A DNA stretch of 64,000 nucleotides from Pseudomonas serbica. GTDB lineage: Bacteria > Pseudomonadota > Gammaproteobacteria > Pseudomonadales > Pseudomonadaceae. The translations under genes and the position numbers were made by a program. The stretch spans positions 1-64,000 of the forward strand of contig NZ_JAQIYM010000090.1 of assembly GCF_028823535.1 (NCBI RefSeq). Reading direction: 5' to 3'. The notes beneath the pieces are model-generated. The model was given only the letters and a program-made list of their open reading frames with translations, did no database searches and had not been told where the DNA came from. Of this stretch, positions 1-8,815 are shown piece after piece; within the stretch, counting starts at the first letter, position 1, and each line of letters begins with the position of its first letter.

Positions 1-785
1 GCCATGTTGGTTTTCACGAGTTTCTGTGAGCTGACATCGCCCACGACAATCAGCCCGCAACGCGCTACGAGCGCGTTGCTGAATTTGTGCAGGGCATCCT
101 TGCGCCGGTTGGCGATCTTGGCGTGGATGGCCCTCACGCGGGCCTTGCGGCCCGCCCGCTGGGCGACGCCCAGTGCCTTTTCAAGGCCCTGATAGAACCT
201 GCCACTATCGAGCTTTTCGGCGTCGCTGCAGGTGGCCGTGGTTTTCAGGCCCAGGTCGATGCCGACATCGCTTTGGCCGGCAGACAGTTGCCGGTCTACG
301 TCGACCACAACGTTGAAATACCAGCGACCCCGCGAGTCTTCGTTGAAGCTGCCGGAGCGGAACCTGTGGCCGGCCAAGCCGTAGCTGTCCCAGACCTTGA
401 AGTGTTGCTTATGAAAAACAACCTGGCCAGACTTCCAAACTGCAGCACCAACCTTAAACGGCACCCACCCCAGGCTGCGCTTGGCGCCACCCGAGCAGCG
501 CCAGCGAAGCTGGCGCTTTCTGAACTGCTTGCGACGGATGACATATTCTTCGGTAATCCCTTGGATGGTTTGGCTATGCAAACCCAGCAGTTTACCGGCG
601 CCAGTCGTGTATCTATGCATGTCATAGGCTGACAGAAAACGACCATGCTCACGAATCGAGCGACTGCTCAATTCATTCACATAATTCCACACGAAGTTCA
701 CCGCACGAGACCATTCACGCAGCTGCGCTGCGTGCTTGTCGCGCACTCGAATCTTCAGGGTTTTGGTCGATTTCATATCGCTCAT
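1..785 (-). CDS. tnpB: TnpB/OrfB-family RNA-guided nuclease, C-terminus cut by window edge
   Basis: Reading leftward from the ATG at 785, one uninterrupted frame of about 261 codons reaches the edge. It has the usual basic N-terminal region (MSDMKSTKTLKIRVRDKH), a W-x-x-A-V-N-F-V-W-N-Y stretch near residues 30-40, and the RuvC-I motif GIDLGLK near residue 175. Next to the edge it reads IVVGDVSS, the RuvC-II region as seen in the Pseudomonas group of this family. TnpB proteins are RuvC-type nucleases guided by an omega RNA from the element end; that RNA would lie left of this window. RuvC-III and the zinc finger are not visible, so activity cannot be judged. Family assignment is firm; the symbol tnpB is used in the broad sense. 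Confidence 0.85.
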   Translation of the reverse strand, partial: MSDMKSTKTLKIRVRDKHAAQLREWSRAVNFVWNYVNELSSRSIREHGRFLSAYDMHRYTTGAGKLLGLHSQTIQGITEEYVIRRKQFRKRQLRWRCSGGAKRSLGWVPFKVGAAVWKSGQVVFHKQHFKVWDSYGLAGHRFRSGSFNEDSRGRWYFNVVVDVDRQLSAGQSDVGIDLGLKTTATCSDAEKLDSGRFYQGLEKALGVAQRAGRKARVRAIHAKIANRRKDALHKFSNALVARCGLIVVGDVSSQKLVKTNM

Positions 786-850
786 GCATGTCAATATACT
801 ATCAATTACAGGGATTTCAAGCCCTGATCGCTCCGCGATAGCGCTTATAT
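1..850 (-). mobile_element. End of an IS200/IS605-type insertion element
   Basis: The element is inferred from the tnpB gene that runs off the left edge. Upstream of that gene, at 809-826, a short hairpin (CAGGG and CCCTG arms around an 8-base loop) lies where IS200/IS605 elements carry their structured ends. The right boundary is placed near 830-855 because an open frame without a start codon begins at 856. No tnpA (Y1 transposase) is seen here; it could lie beyond the edge or be absent. The exact ends and target site cannot be set from this window. Confidence 0.5.
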
Positions 851-855
851 CCCCC

Positions 856-1189
856 TTGAAGGAAAGGGTTTTTTGCGCAGCTTGATAAACAGCGTGATGG
901 GCACCTCATTTCGGTAGACGAATTCAGGAGCGGGATCTTTGCAGAGAACCCCCTGAACAACGATGAGCTCAAAGCAATGCCTTATCTGCTCAATCAATAC
1001 AAGGAGGTCTATTCCCGAGTGCACCATGACCTGGAGCGGCATGCCAACAGCTGTATCAAAAAGCTGACCTTCGCCGGCTGCGAGGCAGCGGCACTTGCAA
1101 TCGAGCAGTCGCAGGTAGATCGAACATCCGTCAAGCACAAGGTTACGGCGAGGGATACCGCGTTTGAACACGACGCCCCTGGGCTATAA
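856..1189 (+). pseudogene. 5'-truncated gene fragment beside the insertion element
   Basis: The frame opens just after a TGA at about 853 and runs without interruption to the TAA at 1187-1189, about 110 codons, with no start codon before the internal ATG at 977. The translation looks like a real soluble protein (for example DEFRSGIFAENPLNNDELKA and YKEVYSRVHHDLERHANS), charged and predicted helical. I do not recognise the family. The simplest reading is that the adjacent insertion element removed the 5' part of a gene. An alternative is a short intact gene starting at 977 (70 residues), but no convincing ribosome binding site precedes that ATG. Confidence 0.45.
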
Positions 1190-1267
1190 GTCGCCAGGCC
1201 TATCGAAGTGTGATGAAATGAGTTATTACACTTTGAGAATCTGTGACAGCACCCACAATCCCAAGTA

Positions 1268-1296
1268 TTGACACTCCGTCTACATAACCCATAAAG
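1268..1296 (+). promoter_or_regulatory. Putative sigma-70 promoter of flhDC with a dyad over the -35 box
   Basis: TTGACA at 1268-1273 and ATAAAG at 1291-1296 are 17 bases apart, about 85 bases before flhD. The -35 half TTGAC is followed after five bases by GTCTA, one mismatch from the GTCAA found at the same spacing in the promoters at 31375 and 45116. The -10 box is weak. Confidence 0.4.
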
Positions 1297-1380
1297 TTAA
1301 TCGCTTTTGTGCGCATAGGGAATTCCAACTTCCAAGCGCACAATCATGTTCGCCATAAGAACAATAAGAGGCGATGCATC

Positions 1381-1713
1381 ATGGGTAATTCAGCTGTTTT
1401 CGACGAAGTTCAGGCATTCAATCTTTCGTACCTGCTGCTTGCACAAAAGTTGTTGCGAGCGGACAGGCTCAGCGCCAAGTACCGACTGCATTGGAATGAT
1501 GAGATTGCCGACCTGGTACTTGGGTTGGGTGCTGAGAAATTGTTTACTCTGTCATCATCCAGCCAGTTGTTGACCAGCCTGGCGCTTGACCCTCATCAAC
1601 TCAAGATATTAACCAGTAACACCAGGGCGCCAGATCAAGCCAGCCTGCATGCCGCCATCCTTCTGTCCAACCTTGACGTGAAGACGGGCCGGCTGCGAGG
1701 AGAGGGCGAATGA
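1381..1713 (+). CDS. flhD: Flagellar transcriptional activator FlhD
   Basis: FlhD, 110 residues, the usual length. It pairs with FlhC as the FlhD4C2 master regulator that recruits sigma-70 RNA polymerase to early flagellar promoters. The diagnostic N-terminal stretch FNLSYLLLAQKLL is present near residues 12-25, matching the DINLSYLLLAQRL of enteric FlhD, and the helical C-terminal part follows (LDPHQLKILTSN). The ATG at 1381 is chosen because it aligns with known N-termini; the frame stays open upstream to 1309. Its last four bases overlap the flhC start, so the two genes are translationally coupled. Pseudomonas chromosomes normally use FleQ instead of FlhDC, so this gene points to an imported flagellar control circuit. 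Confidence 0.9.
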   Translation: MGNSAVFDEVQAFNLSYLLLAQKLLRADRLSAKYRLHWNDEIADLVLGLGAEKLFTLSSSSQLLTSLALDPHQLKILTSNTRAPDQASLHAAILLSNLDVKTGRLRGEGE

Positions 1714-2261
1714 CTGATCAGCCACGGCGCCTGCTCGATGAGTATCGAGACGTTCAAAAGGCCATTGAGCTGATCAACCTCGGCGCCCGCCTGCAGGTGG
1801 TTGAGAGTGAAGTGCTCATCAGCCGGCCCAAGCTGATACGCCTGTACAAGGAGCTTCAGGGGCAATCTCCGCCCAAGGGACTGCTGCCGTTTTCGACAGA
1901 GTGGTTCCTGACCTGGCAGCCGAATATGCAGGCGTCGTTGTTTTATGGGATCTTTCAGCAGATGCAGCGAGAAAACCCAACATCCGAACGTCTGGACTTG
2001 TTTATTTCCGCTTATCAGTTATACCGCGAACAAGTTCAGCATTGTCCTGAGTCGGTTGCACTTGGTATTACTCGTGTCTGGACTCTACTGCGCTTCTTCG
2101 AGAGCAAACAACTGGACTTGGCCGTGTGCACCCGGTGCGATGGTCGCTTTATCGTCCACACCCATTCGCCGGTCAAGCAGTTCGTCTGCGGAATTTGCCA
2201 ACCACCATCTCGTGCCGGTAAAAGATTGAAAAAAGCAAATAAAGACGTAGAATTGACTTAG
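1710..2261 (+). CDS. flhC: Flagellar transcriptional activator FlhC
   Basis: FlhC, 183 residues, close to the usual 190. It is the DNA-binding partner of FlhD. The zinc site is visible as two pairs of cysteines near the C-terminus, CTRC (about residue 145) and CGIC (about residue 165), followed by a basic tail. The central region (RVWTLLRFFESKQL) matches the family. It overlaps flhD by the ATGA arrangement, the standard layout of the operon. After the stop there are 145 bases before motA. Identification is firm. Confidence 0.92.
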   Translation: MTDQPRRLLDEYRDVQKAIELINLGARLQVVESEVLISRPKLIRLYKELQGQSPPKGLLPFSTEWFLTWQPNMQASLFYGIFQQMQRENPTSERLDLFISAYQLYREQVQHCPESVALGITRVWTLLRFFESKQLDLAVCTRCDGRFIVHTHSPVKQFVCGICQPPSRAGKRLKKANKDVELT

Positions 2262-2350
2262 TAAGGGCTTTTGCGACCTGCCGCGTTATAAGGTCACATG
2301 CCTTCGTGAGTAGTTGGGAAGAATATTTCGGTATATTTTCAACGTGCTGG

Positions 2351-2378
2351 TCAAGAAAAACGTAAGCCTGTCCGACTT
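2351..2378 (+). promoter_or_regulatory. Putative FliA (sigma-28) promoter of motAB
   Basis: TCAA at 2351-2354, 16 bases, then TCCGACTT at 2371-2378. The downstream box is close to the TCCGATTA of the flagellin promoters at 16962 and 18985, which also have 16-base spacers. It lies 28 bases before the motA start. Confidence 0.5.
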
Positions 2379-2406
2379 ATAATAAAAATAACAAAAGGAC
2401 AATTCT

Positions 2407-3276
2407 GTGTTCATTGCTATCGGTTTTATCATCGTCTTGTCCTCTGTGTTCGGAGGGTACGTCCTTTCGGGCGGCAGTTTGGGCCCCCTGTGGCAACCCA
2501 CCGAGCTGCTCATCATCGGCGGAGCAGGGCTGGGCGCGTTCATCGCGGCCAACAGTCGCAAGTCCATTAAGGGTACGCTCAAAGCAGCTTCACGCTTGAA
2601 GCTCAGCACGAAATACAACAAGGATCTGTACATCGAGCTGATGGTGTTGCTCTACACACTCCTGACCAAATCCAAGCGCGAAGGCATGAAGAAGGTCGAG
2701 CAGGACATTGAGAAGCCTCTCGAAAGTGCCGTGTTCCAAAGGCACCCTAAAATCATGGCCGACCCGATGCTGATGGGGTTCATCTGCGACTACATGCGCA
2801 TGATGGTCATCGGTAACATCAACCCGCATGAACTCGATGAGCTGATGCTCCACGAAATCGAAGAACTGGAGCATGAGCTGAGCCTAGGTTCCGATGCCTT
2901 GAACAAGGTGGCCGATGCCATGCCAGCGTTCGGTATCGTGGCTGCTGTGATGGGCGTGGTGAAGGCGCTGACGCTGGCCGATGCCTCGCCACAGGAAATG
3001 GGCGAAATGATCGCCCACGCGCTTGTGGGTACGTTCCTGGGTATCTTGCTGGCCTACGGCTTCTTTAACCCACTGGCGACCAAGATTGAACGCCAGGTGG
3101 CCGAGTCGGTGAAGATCCTGCAGTGCATCCGCATCACCCTGTTGGCCAGCCTGCACGGTGAGCAGCCGGGCATTGCCCTGGAGTTCGGGCGCAAGGCCCT
3201 GCACATGGACGAACGTCCGACCGCCGCTGAGCTGGAAGACATCCTCCGCGAAAGCAAAAAAGTCGGTACCGCGTAA
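2407..3276 (+). CDS. motA: Flagellar motor stator protein MotA
   Basis: MotA, 289 residues, the usual length. It is an inner-membrane stator subunit with four membrane segments: two near the N-terminus (about residues 1-20 and 30-50) and two near residues 170-220 (PAFGIVAAVMGVVKAL; LVGTFLGILLAYGFF). The large cytoplasmic loop between them carries the charged stretch that contacts the rotor. The start is a GTG at 2407 with AAAGGA ten bases upstream. The stop overlaps the motB start by one base. It probably drives proton flow together with MotB, judging by the MotB sequence. Confidence 0.95.
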   Translation: MFIAIGFIIVLSSVFGGYVLSGGSLGPLWQPTELLIIGGAGLGAFIAANSRKSIKGTLKAASRLKLSTKYNKDLYIELMVLLYTLLTKSKREGMKKVEQDIEKPLESAVFQRHPKIMADPMLMGFICDYMRMMVIGNINPHELDELMLHEIEELEHELSLGSDALNKVADAMPAFGIVAAVMGVVKALTLADASPQEMGEMIAHALVGTFLGILLAYGFFNPLATKIERQVAESVKILQCIRITLLASLHGEQPGIALEFGRKALHMDERPTAAELEDILRESKKVGTA

Positions 3277-4160
3277 TGAAAGCTGACGAAAAACGTCCGA
3301 TTATCATCAAGCGCAAAAAGGGCCGCCATCCGCACCACGGTGGCGCCTGGAAGATTGCGTTCGCCGACTTCATGACTGCGATGATGGCGCTGTTTCTGGT
3401 GTTGTGGATTCTCTCCACGTCGAACCCGGATCAGCGCAAAGCCGTCGCCGAGTACTTCCGTAGTCCGCTGGTGGTTGCCTTGACCAACGGTGACAGGGAC
3501 AGCTCCAGCAACAGTGCCATCCCTGGCGGTGGCCCGGATCCGACGTACACTGAAGGCGAAGTGCGCAACAATGACATTCGCCAGGAAAGCCGCCGTATCG
3601 AACGTCGACACCTGGAAGAGTTGAAGCGCCGCCTGGAAGAGGCTATCAACCTGAATGCGCTGCTCAAGGAGTTCAAGGATCAGATCTTGATCGACCTGAT
3701 TCCCGAAGGCCTAAGGATTCAATTGGTCGACTCGGACAAGCGCCCGATGTTCGAAGTGGGCAGTGCAAAGGTGGCGCCGTATATGGGGCAATTGTTGCGC
3801 ATCATTGCACCGATCCTTAACCAGCTTCCGAACAGCATTCAGATCAGTGGCCACACCGATAGCCGGCCTTATGCCGGGGGCGAGAAGGGCTACAGTAACT
3901 GGGAGCTGTCCGCCGAGCGAGCCAACGCCTCACGCCGTGAATTGGTTATGGGTGGCCTCGACTCAGGCAAACTGATCCGGGTGTCCGGGATGGCCGATGA
4001 GCTGCGTTTTCAGGGCGCTGGCGAGCTAGATGCCATCAACCGCCGCATCGCGATCATCGTGGTTGACAGCTACGAAAGGCGCTCCATCCTCGACCAACAC
4101 GACAAGCTGATGACGCCAGAGCAACTGCAATCGCCAAACCCCCTGGGCAAGACGCAGTAG
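3276..4160 (+). CDS. motB: Flagellar motor stator protein MotB
   Basis: MotB, 294 residues. A short cytoplasmic N-terminus rich in Lys/Arg is followed by one membrane segment that contains the proton-carrying aspartate (D31 in FADFMTAMMALFL). The periplasmic part ends in an OmpA-like peptidoglycan-binding domain with ISGHTDSRPY and NWELSAERANASRREL near residues 190-225. A coiled-coil-like region rich in Arg/Glu lies between. It starts on the last base of motA, so the pair is coupled. A terminator follows directly. Confidence 0.95.
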   Translation: MKADEKRPIIIKRKKGRHPHHGGAWKIAFADFMTAMMALFLVLWILSTSNPDQRKAVAEYFRSPLVVALTNGDRDSSSNSAIPGGGPDPTYTEGEVRNNDIRQESRRIERRHLEELKRRLEEAINLNALLKEFKDQILIDLIPEGLRIQLVDSDKRPMFEVGSAKVAPYMGQLLRIIAPILNQLPNSIQISGHTDSRPYAGGEKGYSNWELSAERANASRRELVMGGLDSGKLIRVSGMADELRFQGAGELDAINRRIAIIVVDSYERRSILDQHDKLMTPEQLQSPNPLGKTQ

Positions 4161-4170
4161 GTTGCCAACA

Positions 4171-4199
4171 AAAAAGGGCCCGAAAGGGCCTTTTTCTTT
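4171..4199. terminator. Terminator between motB and the convergent gene
   Basis: A-rich and T-rich flanks surround a GC hairpin with a GAAA loop, so it can work in both directions between motB and the gene ending at 4225. Confidence 0.75.
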
Positions 4200-4224
4200 G
4201 TCCAACACCTTGTTAGACATTTTC

Positions 4225-5646
4225 TTAAAGACCTAGATCCTGACTGAACACGCGGCCCAGCGCCTGCGTGGACAGCCTACGGTGGGTCTGAACGCCGGCG
4301 AGCGCCATGACCTCAAGATCATTGTCCGTGCGCGAGTCGAGGAACCCTGAGGTGAACTCATGGCTACTGGCAATCCAGCGGATAATGTCTGTCTTCGCCC
4401 TCTGAAGCGGACTACAGTCCGCGTAACCAGGCTCATGGTAAGCGAAGGCGTTCATTAGGTGGTCAACCAGTTTTTCCGCATCAATTGCCGGAAATGGCTG
4501 ATCTGGTTGACGCAGGTTGGCGGCATGCAGCGCCGCCAGGTCGTATTTGTTGAACTCTTCTATGGGGAGATCAAGCAGCTGCCGGCACAGTCTTGGAATA
4601 AAGCCCTGCTGATCACGACCAAACAACAGTATCAAGCTGGGATGAATCCTGGATAAATCCATTCTGAATAAGTCGAAGTTTGCAGGATCCCAGGTGACCC
4701 TCATGAGCATGAGTTCATTCGCGAGCGCCCCCTTGATGTGCGGTAGGTCTTCAGCTGCGTTGAGCATGCGCGAGAGACTGAATATTAGATGCTGGCTACC
4801 GTCGTAGCTGGCGTAGATCGATCTGATCCCCCTGAGAAACCTACTTTCGCATGGATCGACCGCTTGAAAGATTCGACGGTAATACTCGGTTTGCTCATCT
4901 TCCGTTTGCATTTTCGCTGGAGCGCTGCAGAGAAGGTTGTACCAAAAAGAGGGTTCTACCTGCGTGAGGTCTGCGGTGTAGTTGAGTAACGTGCGTTCGA
5001 GATAGGCTCCGCTGCGCTCAAGGAAGGTGTTCAGGTTGCCGTCGGGCCAGTTCTTTGGCTGAGATACATCGACCGTGGTGGGGATTCCTGCAGAGCTTTC
5101 AATAATGGCCGCGATTTTGTCAGACGAGGCCTCCAAAGCACGATTGTGCATCCAGAACTCAGGGTCATTAAAAAATAACAGAGCCGCAGCTGCTTCATTA
5201 GGGAGGTACGCTGCATGAATGGCTTTCCTGGCCAGTGGCCAAAGAGACTGATCAGTGTTGATCGCCTGGTAGAACAGGTTGTGCATGTCGCTGAGGTCAA
5301 ATGAACCTGTCGTGGCGGGAAGGGATGCGGCTCCAGGCACACACCACATAATCTCTGCGAGATCCATTGGTTGTATCCGATGGTGCTCAATGATTTTCGC
5401 CAGCTGATCTGGTTTTTGTTCCAAGCCGATGGCCACCAGAAAAGGGATCAATCGTCGACGGACATCCCACACGCCATGGGTCGTGCTACTGTCCAGAACG
5501 GTGTAAAGCTGAGTAGTCTCGTACTCTTCTGGGGTTTCATCGAAAAACTCGGTGTATCCACTTTCGTTGGGGATCATGGCGTCGCCATTATCCTGGTACC
5601 ACTGGACGGCCCGTGAAATCAGCTCAGATTTGTCATTAACCAGCAT
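4225..5646 (-). CDS. Unknown protein with C-terminal DLGL tag (paralogue 1 of 4)
   Basis: About 473 residues from the ATG at 5646, which is preceded by GGGAGG and aligns with the starts of the three following paralogues. The frame is open to 5691, but that start would overlap the upstream gene. The protein is soluble, leucine-rich and probably all-helical, with no signal peptide or membrane segment. Blocks shared with its neighbours are DAMIPN near the N-terminus, IPFLVAIGLE, WPDGNLNTFLERSGAYLER, FLRGIRSI and ANELMLMR. The C-terminus reads ALGRVFSQDLGL, the tag shared by nine proteins of this window. Function is unknown. The set of four lies between motB and flhB but on the opposite strand, so it is probably a later insertion and not a flagellar gene. 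Confidence 0.8.
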   Translation of the reverse strand: MLVNDKSELISRAVQWYQDNGDAMIPNESGYTEFFDETPEEYETTQLYTVLDSSTTHGVWDVRRRLIPFLVAIGLEQKPDQLAKIIEHHRIQPMDLAEIMWCVPGAASLPATTGSFDLSDMHNLFYQAINTDQSLWPLARKAIHAAYLPNEAAAALLFFNDPEFWMHNRALEASSDKIAAIIESSAGIPTTVDVSQPKNWPDGNLNTFLERSGAYLERTLLNYTADLTQVEPSFWYNLLCSAPAKMQTEDEQTEYYRRIFQAVDPCESRFLRGIRSIYASYDGSQHLIFSLSRMLNAAEDLPHIKGALANELMLMRVTWDPANFDLFRMDLSRIHPSLILLFGRDQQGFIPRLCRQLLDLPIEEFNKYDLAALHAANLRQPDQPFPAIDAEKLVDHLMNAFAYHEPGYADCSPLQRAKTDIIRWIASSHEFTSGFLDSRTDNDLEVMALAGVQTHRRLSTQALGRVFSQDLGL

Positions 5647-5680
5647 CTGGGCCTCCCGCGTGTGTTGAGTTATTTGAATG

Positions 5681-7135
5681 TCAAATGCCAAGTTCCGAGC
5701 CGAAGACCCGGCCCAATGCCTGGAGCGAAAGCTTGCGCTTGTCGCCGATCCCGGCCATAGCCATCATTTCCCGGTCTTTGTCCTCAAAGGTATCAATCCA
5801 GTCTTGTGAGAGCTCATGCCGGCCTGAAAAGTACTTCAAAAGGTCTACTTGAGCAGAGCGGAAAGGGCGGAAGTCCTGGTAGTTCAGTTGCTGCGCGTCA
5901 AATGCAGCCATCAGGTGCCCGAGGACTTGCTCGACATCAATGCCGCTGAGGTCTTGCTCCGGAAGTTTCATGGCCAGGGTCGATTGAATGGCGGTCAAAT
6001 CCGACCGACCGAATTCCTCAACCGGGATCTGCAGTAGCTGCTGGCAGACCTTGGCGAGGAAGTGCTCACGGTTGCCGGCTAGTTTCTCGAGGAAACGCGG
6101 ATCGATGCGATCAATGACCAGTTTTTGAAATTCGCCAATTTTAACTTGGTCGAAATCGAACTCAGCAGGCTTGCTGAACGAACGGGTCAGCATCAATTCG
6201 GTCAACAGCACATCCTGGATCGCCAGCTTATCTTGGGCGGCCTCGAGCATCGCCGACATGTGGTATAGCAAATGTCCATCAGCCCATGTTTCAGCTCTCA
6301 TGGATCGCAGGCCACGCAAGAAACGTGGGTCACCACCGTCGTAGGCGGTGAAGATACTGCGGTAGTAGTCAACCTTATCTTGACCTTCAAGCGATTGTGG
6401 GGCTTCACACAGTAGGGAAAACCAGACCGAGGAACCCCTATCGTCCGAGACCTTTTCCGGGTTGCTGTGACCCAGGTTCCGCTCCAGATAAGCGCCGCTT
6501 CGTTCAAGCAGGTGCTCCAGTTTGCCGTTGGGCCAGTTCAGCGGATCGGAAACATCACAACCTTCCTTGCACATTTTTGTAAGGCGAACGCAGGCCTCGA
6601 TGAAATCGCTTTCTTTATGGGCTTCAAAACGTCTCACATGCCAGGCAGCAGGATCTTCTACAAACAAAACGGCAGCACGCATGTGCTGGTCATATGGGGC
6701 GGCGATAGCAGCATCAAGCAAGTGTTTGAGCGAAGGGTCGGCGATCAGTGCTTTGACAAACCCTACGTAAATCTCATCCTGGCCAATGGGTACGGTTCCG
6801 CCATCAATCTCCACCTTTTCGTGGGTGTCTAAGCTATAAGCGATATTGGTCAGGTCATTTGGATGCAGGTTGTGATGCTTAATTACTTTTGAAAGGTATA
6901 CCGAGTCCTTACCTAGGGATAGGCCGACTAGAAAGGGCAGAAGGGCTTTGGATACGTAATTTACGGAGGGGAAGGAATCACTTGTGTGAAGACCGATTCT
7001 GTCGGCTTGCCCGCTCTCCTGGCTCGGGAAGAACGACCCCAAATGCGCGGTGTTTGGGATCATGGCGTCGCCTTGCTCAAACTGCCACATCATGGCCAGG
7101 GTAATCAGGTTTTCTTTGTCGTAGAGCTTTTTCAT
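5681..7135 (-). CDS. Unknown protein with C-terminal DLGL tag (paralogue 2 of 4)
   Basis: 484 residues, starting MKKLYDKENL at 7135. It is clearly homologous to the gene at 4225: DAMIPN, LLPFLVGLSLG, WPNGKLEHLLERSGAYLER, RFLRGLRSM and LTELMLTR recur in the same order. The C-terminus is ALGRVFGSELGI, a conservative variant of the tag (E for D, I for L). It ends 35 bases before the start of paralogue 1, so the genes can be co-transcribed from right to left. No catalytic motif or membrane segment was found and no known family was recognised. The helical, repeat-like character (many LxxLL-type blocks) would suit a scaffold or a binding protein, but this is a guess. Confidence 0.8.
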   Translation of the reverse strand: MKKLYDKENLITLAMMWQFEQGDAMIPNTAHLGSFFPSQESGQADRIGLHTSDSFPSVNYVSKALLPFLVGLSLGKDSVYLSKVIKHHNLHPNDLTNIAYSLDTHEKVEIDGGTVPIGQDEIYVGFVKALIADPSLKHLLDAAIAAPYDQHMRAAVLFVEDPAAWHVRRFEAHKESDFIEACVRLTKMCKEGCDVSDPLNWPNGKLEHLLERSGAYLERNLGHSNPEKVSDDRGSSVWFSLLCEAPQSLEGQDKVDYYRSIFTAYDGGDPRFLRGLRSMRAETWADGHLLYHMSAMLEAAQDKLAIQDVLLTELMLTRSFSKPAEFDFDQVKIGEFQKLVIDRIDPRFLEKLAGNREHFLAKVCQQLLQIPVEEFGRSDLTAIQSTLAMKLPEQDLSGIDVEQVLGHLMAAFDAQQLNYQDFRPFRSAQVDLLKYFSGRHELSQDWIDTFEDKDREMMAMAGIGDKRKLSLQALGRVFGSELGI

Positions 7136-7270
7136 TTCTGTTCCCGTGATGCGCCATGAGGATGTTGAGCAGCTCTTTAACCTACACGCAGGGCTAGATA
7201 CCAGAACCTACGAAAGTGAGCATTGCGCTGAGTGTCAGTATGCCGGTGCCGCGAGTCCTGAGCCAACACG

Positions 7271-8695
7271 CTACAGGCCGAGGTCGCCTCCAAACGCCCG
7301 CCCAAGCGCCTGCAGAGAGAGTTTTCCGCGCTTTTGAGGGGCAGCACCGCCACGTACTACCATCTCTAATTCGTGATCGCTCAAACGTTCGAGGAAGGGC
7401 TCGGAGAACGTGTGGTGTCGGCTCAAGAAGGCAATAAGCTCAATCTTTTTCTTGTCGAACCTTTCGAAATCGAGGAAACCATCCCGATGCAAGGCAAAGG
7501 CCTGGAAGATATGAGACAGCGTGGCTTCGATATCAACAGTGCTCAGATCCTGTGGAGGGAGATCCATTTGCGAGGCACCCCAGAGGGACAATAACTCTGC
7601 TTGACCGAGTTCATCCAATGGTATTTCGAGAAGGGTTTGGGCCACTGAAGCGACGAACTGCTCGGGCTGGTTAAAAACCAACTCGTTTAATATTTCATCT
7701 GAAAATTTGCCAGTGAAATCTGTGAATCTTTGAATTTTACCGTCATTGAGTGAATTGCAGAGCATTACCCTCAAGGTGCTGAGGGGTATGGTTTTCCGGT
7801 CGGCATGGGTTGAAAATTGATTTATGATGCTGGCTAAGTCGAGGCCTTGATCTGGAAGTATGGAGCGGATGCCCCTAAGAATTTTCGGGCCGGCTTCTGT
7901 AGGCAGCATGGATATCATTTTTTTGTAAACCTCTTCTTTCTTATCCTCATCGAATAGGAATGTCGATTCAAACATAAATGTTGACCAAAACCCACAATAT
8001 CTGAATTCAAGGCAGGTTTTGTTCGCGCAGTCATAACCCAGCAAGTTACTTTCATGCAACCCGCCGAGACGCTCAAGAAACGTTAACAGGGATGACTTAG
8101 GCCAGCATTTTTCTTCCCACATTAGACTACTTGTTGAGATGCTGCGTATTTGTATGGAAATAAGTTTAGCTCGATCTCCCGTCTCCTGGGAGAGCCTTGT
8201 AGACAGCCACCCACTCTGCTGGTGGCTATGCAGTAATGCAATCTTTACGTTGGGTAGATGACCGTAATGAATTCGTGCATCGTCAATCCTATTGTGGAGA
8301 TCAGGATCTTTATCGCAAGCCTTAATGAATAGCAGATTTAAGTCAAGCTTATCTATCCATTTGTAGCATGGATCGACAACGGTAAACTCAGATGAATCCC
8401 GTGCGAATTTAAATCTCTGCAAGTCATGAGTAGAAATTTTGTGGTGTTCAATAATCGAAGCTAAGAAATCCAATGACTTTTCCTGGCATACAGCAACAAG
8501 AAATGGAATTATTTTTGGCGCAACATTCTCTATTTGCCGCTGCCCCTTGAAATCCTCCAGGATCAAATTTGATTCAGCTGGTACATCTGTAAAGTATTTT
8601 GCCCAGGCAGGGATATTCGGCATTAGCGTATTCGGATGTTGGGCTGCCCATTCCACCGCCTGCATCACCATGTTTTGATCGTCTTGAAGATACAT
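7271..8695 (-). CDS. Unknown protein with C-terminal DLGL tag (paralogue 3 of 4)
   Basis: 474 residues, starting MYLQDDQNMV at 8695. It is the third member of the family: LMPN near the N-terminus, IIPFLVAVCQE, WPKSSLLTFLERLGGLHES and ILRGIRSIL correspond to blocks in its neighbours. The C-terminus is ALGRAFGGDLGL. The part coding for residues 30-330 is visibly richer in A+T than the adjacent genes, which may mean a different history or relaxed selection. It contains more cysteines than the other members. Spacing to paralogue 2 is 135 bases, so it may have its own 3' processing or promoter signals there. Function unknown. Confidence 0.8.
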   Translation of the reverse strand: MYLQDDQNMVMQAVEWAAQHPNTLMPNIPAWAKYFTDVPAESNLILEDFKGQRQIENVAPKIIPFLVAVCQEKSLDFLASIIEHHKISTHDLQRFKFARDSSEFTVVDPCYKWIDKLDLNLLFIKACDKDPDLHNRIDDARIHYGHLPNVKIALLHSHQQSGWLSTRLSQETGDRAKLISIQIRSISTSSLMWEEKCWPKSSLLTFLERLGGLHESNLLGYDCANKTCLEFRYCGFWSTFMFESTFLFDEDKKEEVYKKMISMLPTEAGPKILRGIRSILPDQGLDLASIINQFSTHADRKTIPLSTLRVMLCNSLNDGKIQRFTDFTGKFSDEILNELVFNQPEQFVASVAQTLLEIPLDELGQAELLSLWGASQMDLPPQDLSTVDIEATLSHIFQAFALHRDGFLDFERFDKKKIELIAFLSRHHTFSEPFLERLSDHELEMVVRGGAAPQKRGKLSLQALGRAFGGDLGL

Positions 8696-8815
8696 TCAGG
8701 AATACCTTGCTATTTTATGAATTGTGCTGTGGCACATGCGGCTACTTGGCAGAACCCAGTCGAGCTAACCATGGATTATAAGACATTGCCTGGTCTTTTC
8801 TCGCCTGTGAATTGC

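Noticed and set aside
87..632. 181-codon plus-strand frame over the tnpB gene
   Set aside because: It is antisense to the clear TnpB frame with its RuvC motif, and lacks a binding site.
845..1171. 108-codon minus-strand frame over the truncated gene fragment
   Set aside because: Its translation is less protein-like (many Cys and hydrophobic runs) than the plus-strand frame, and there is no binding site before its ATG.
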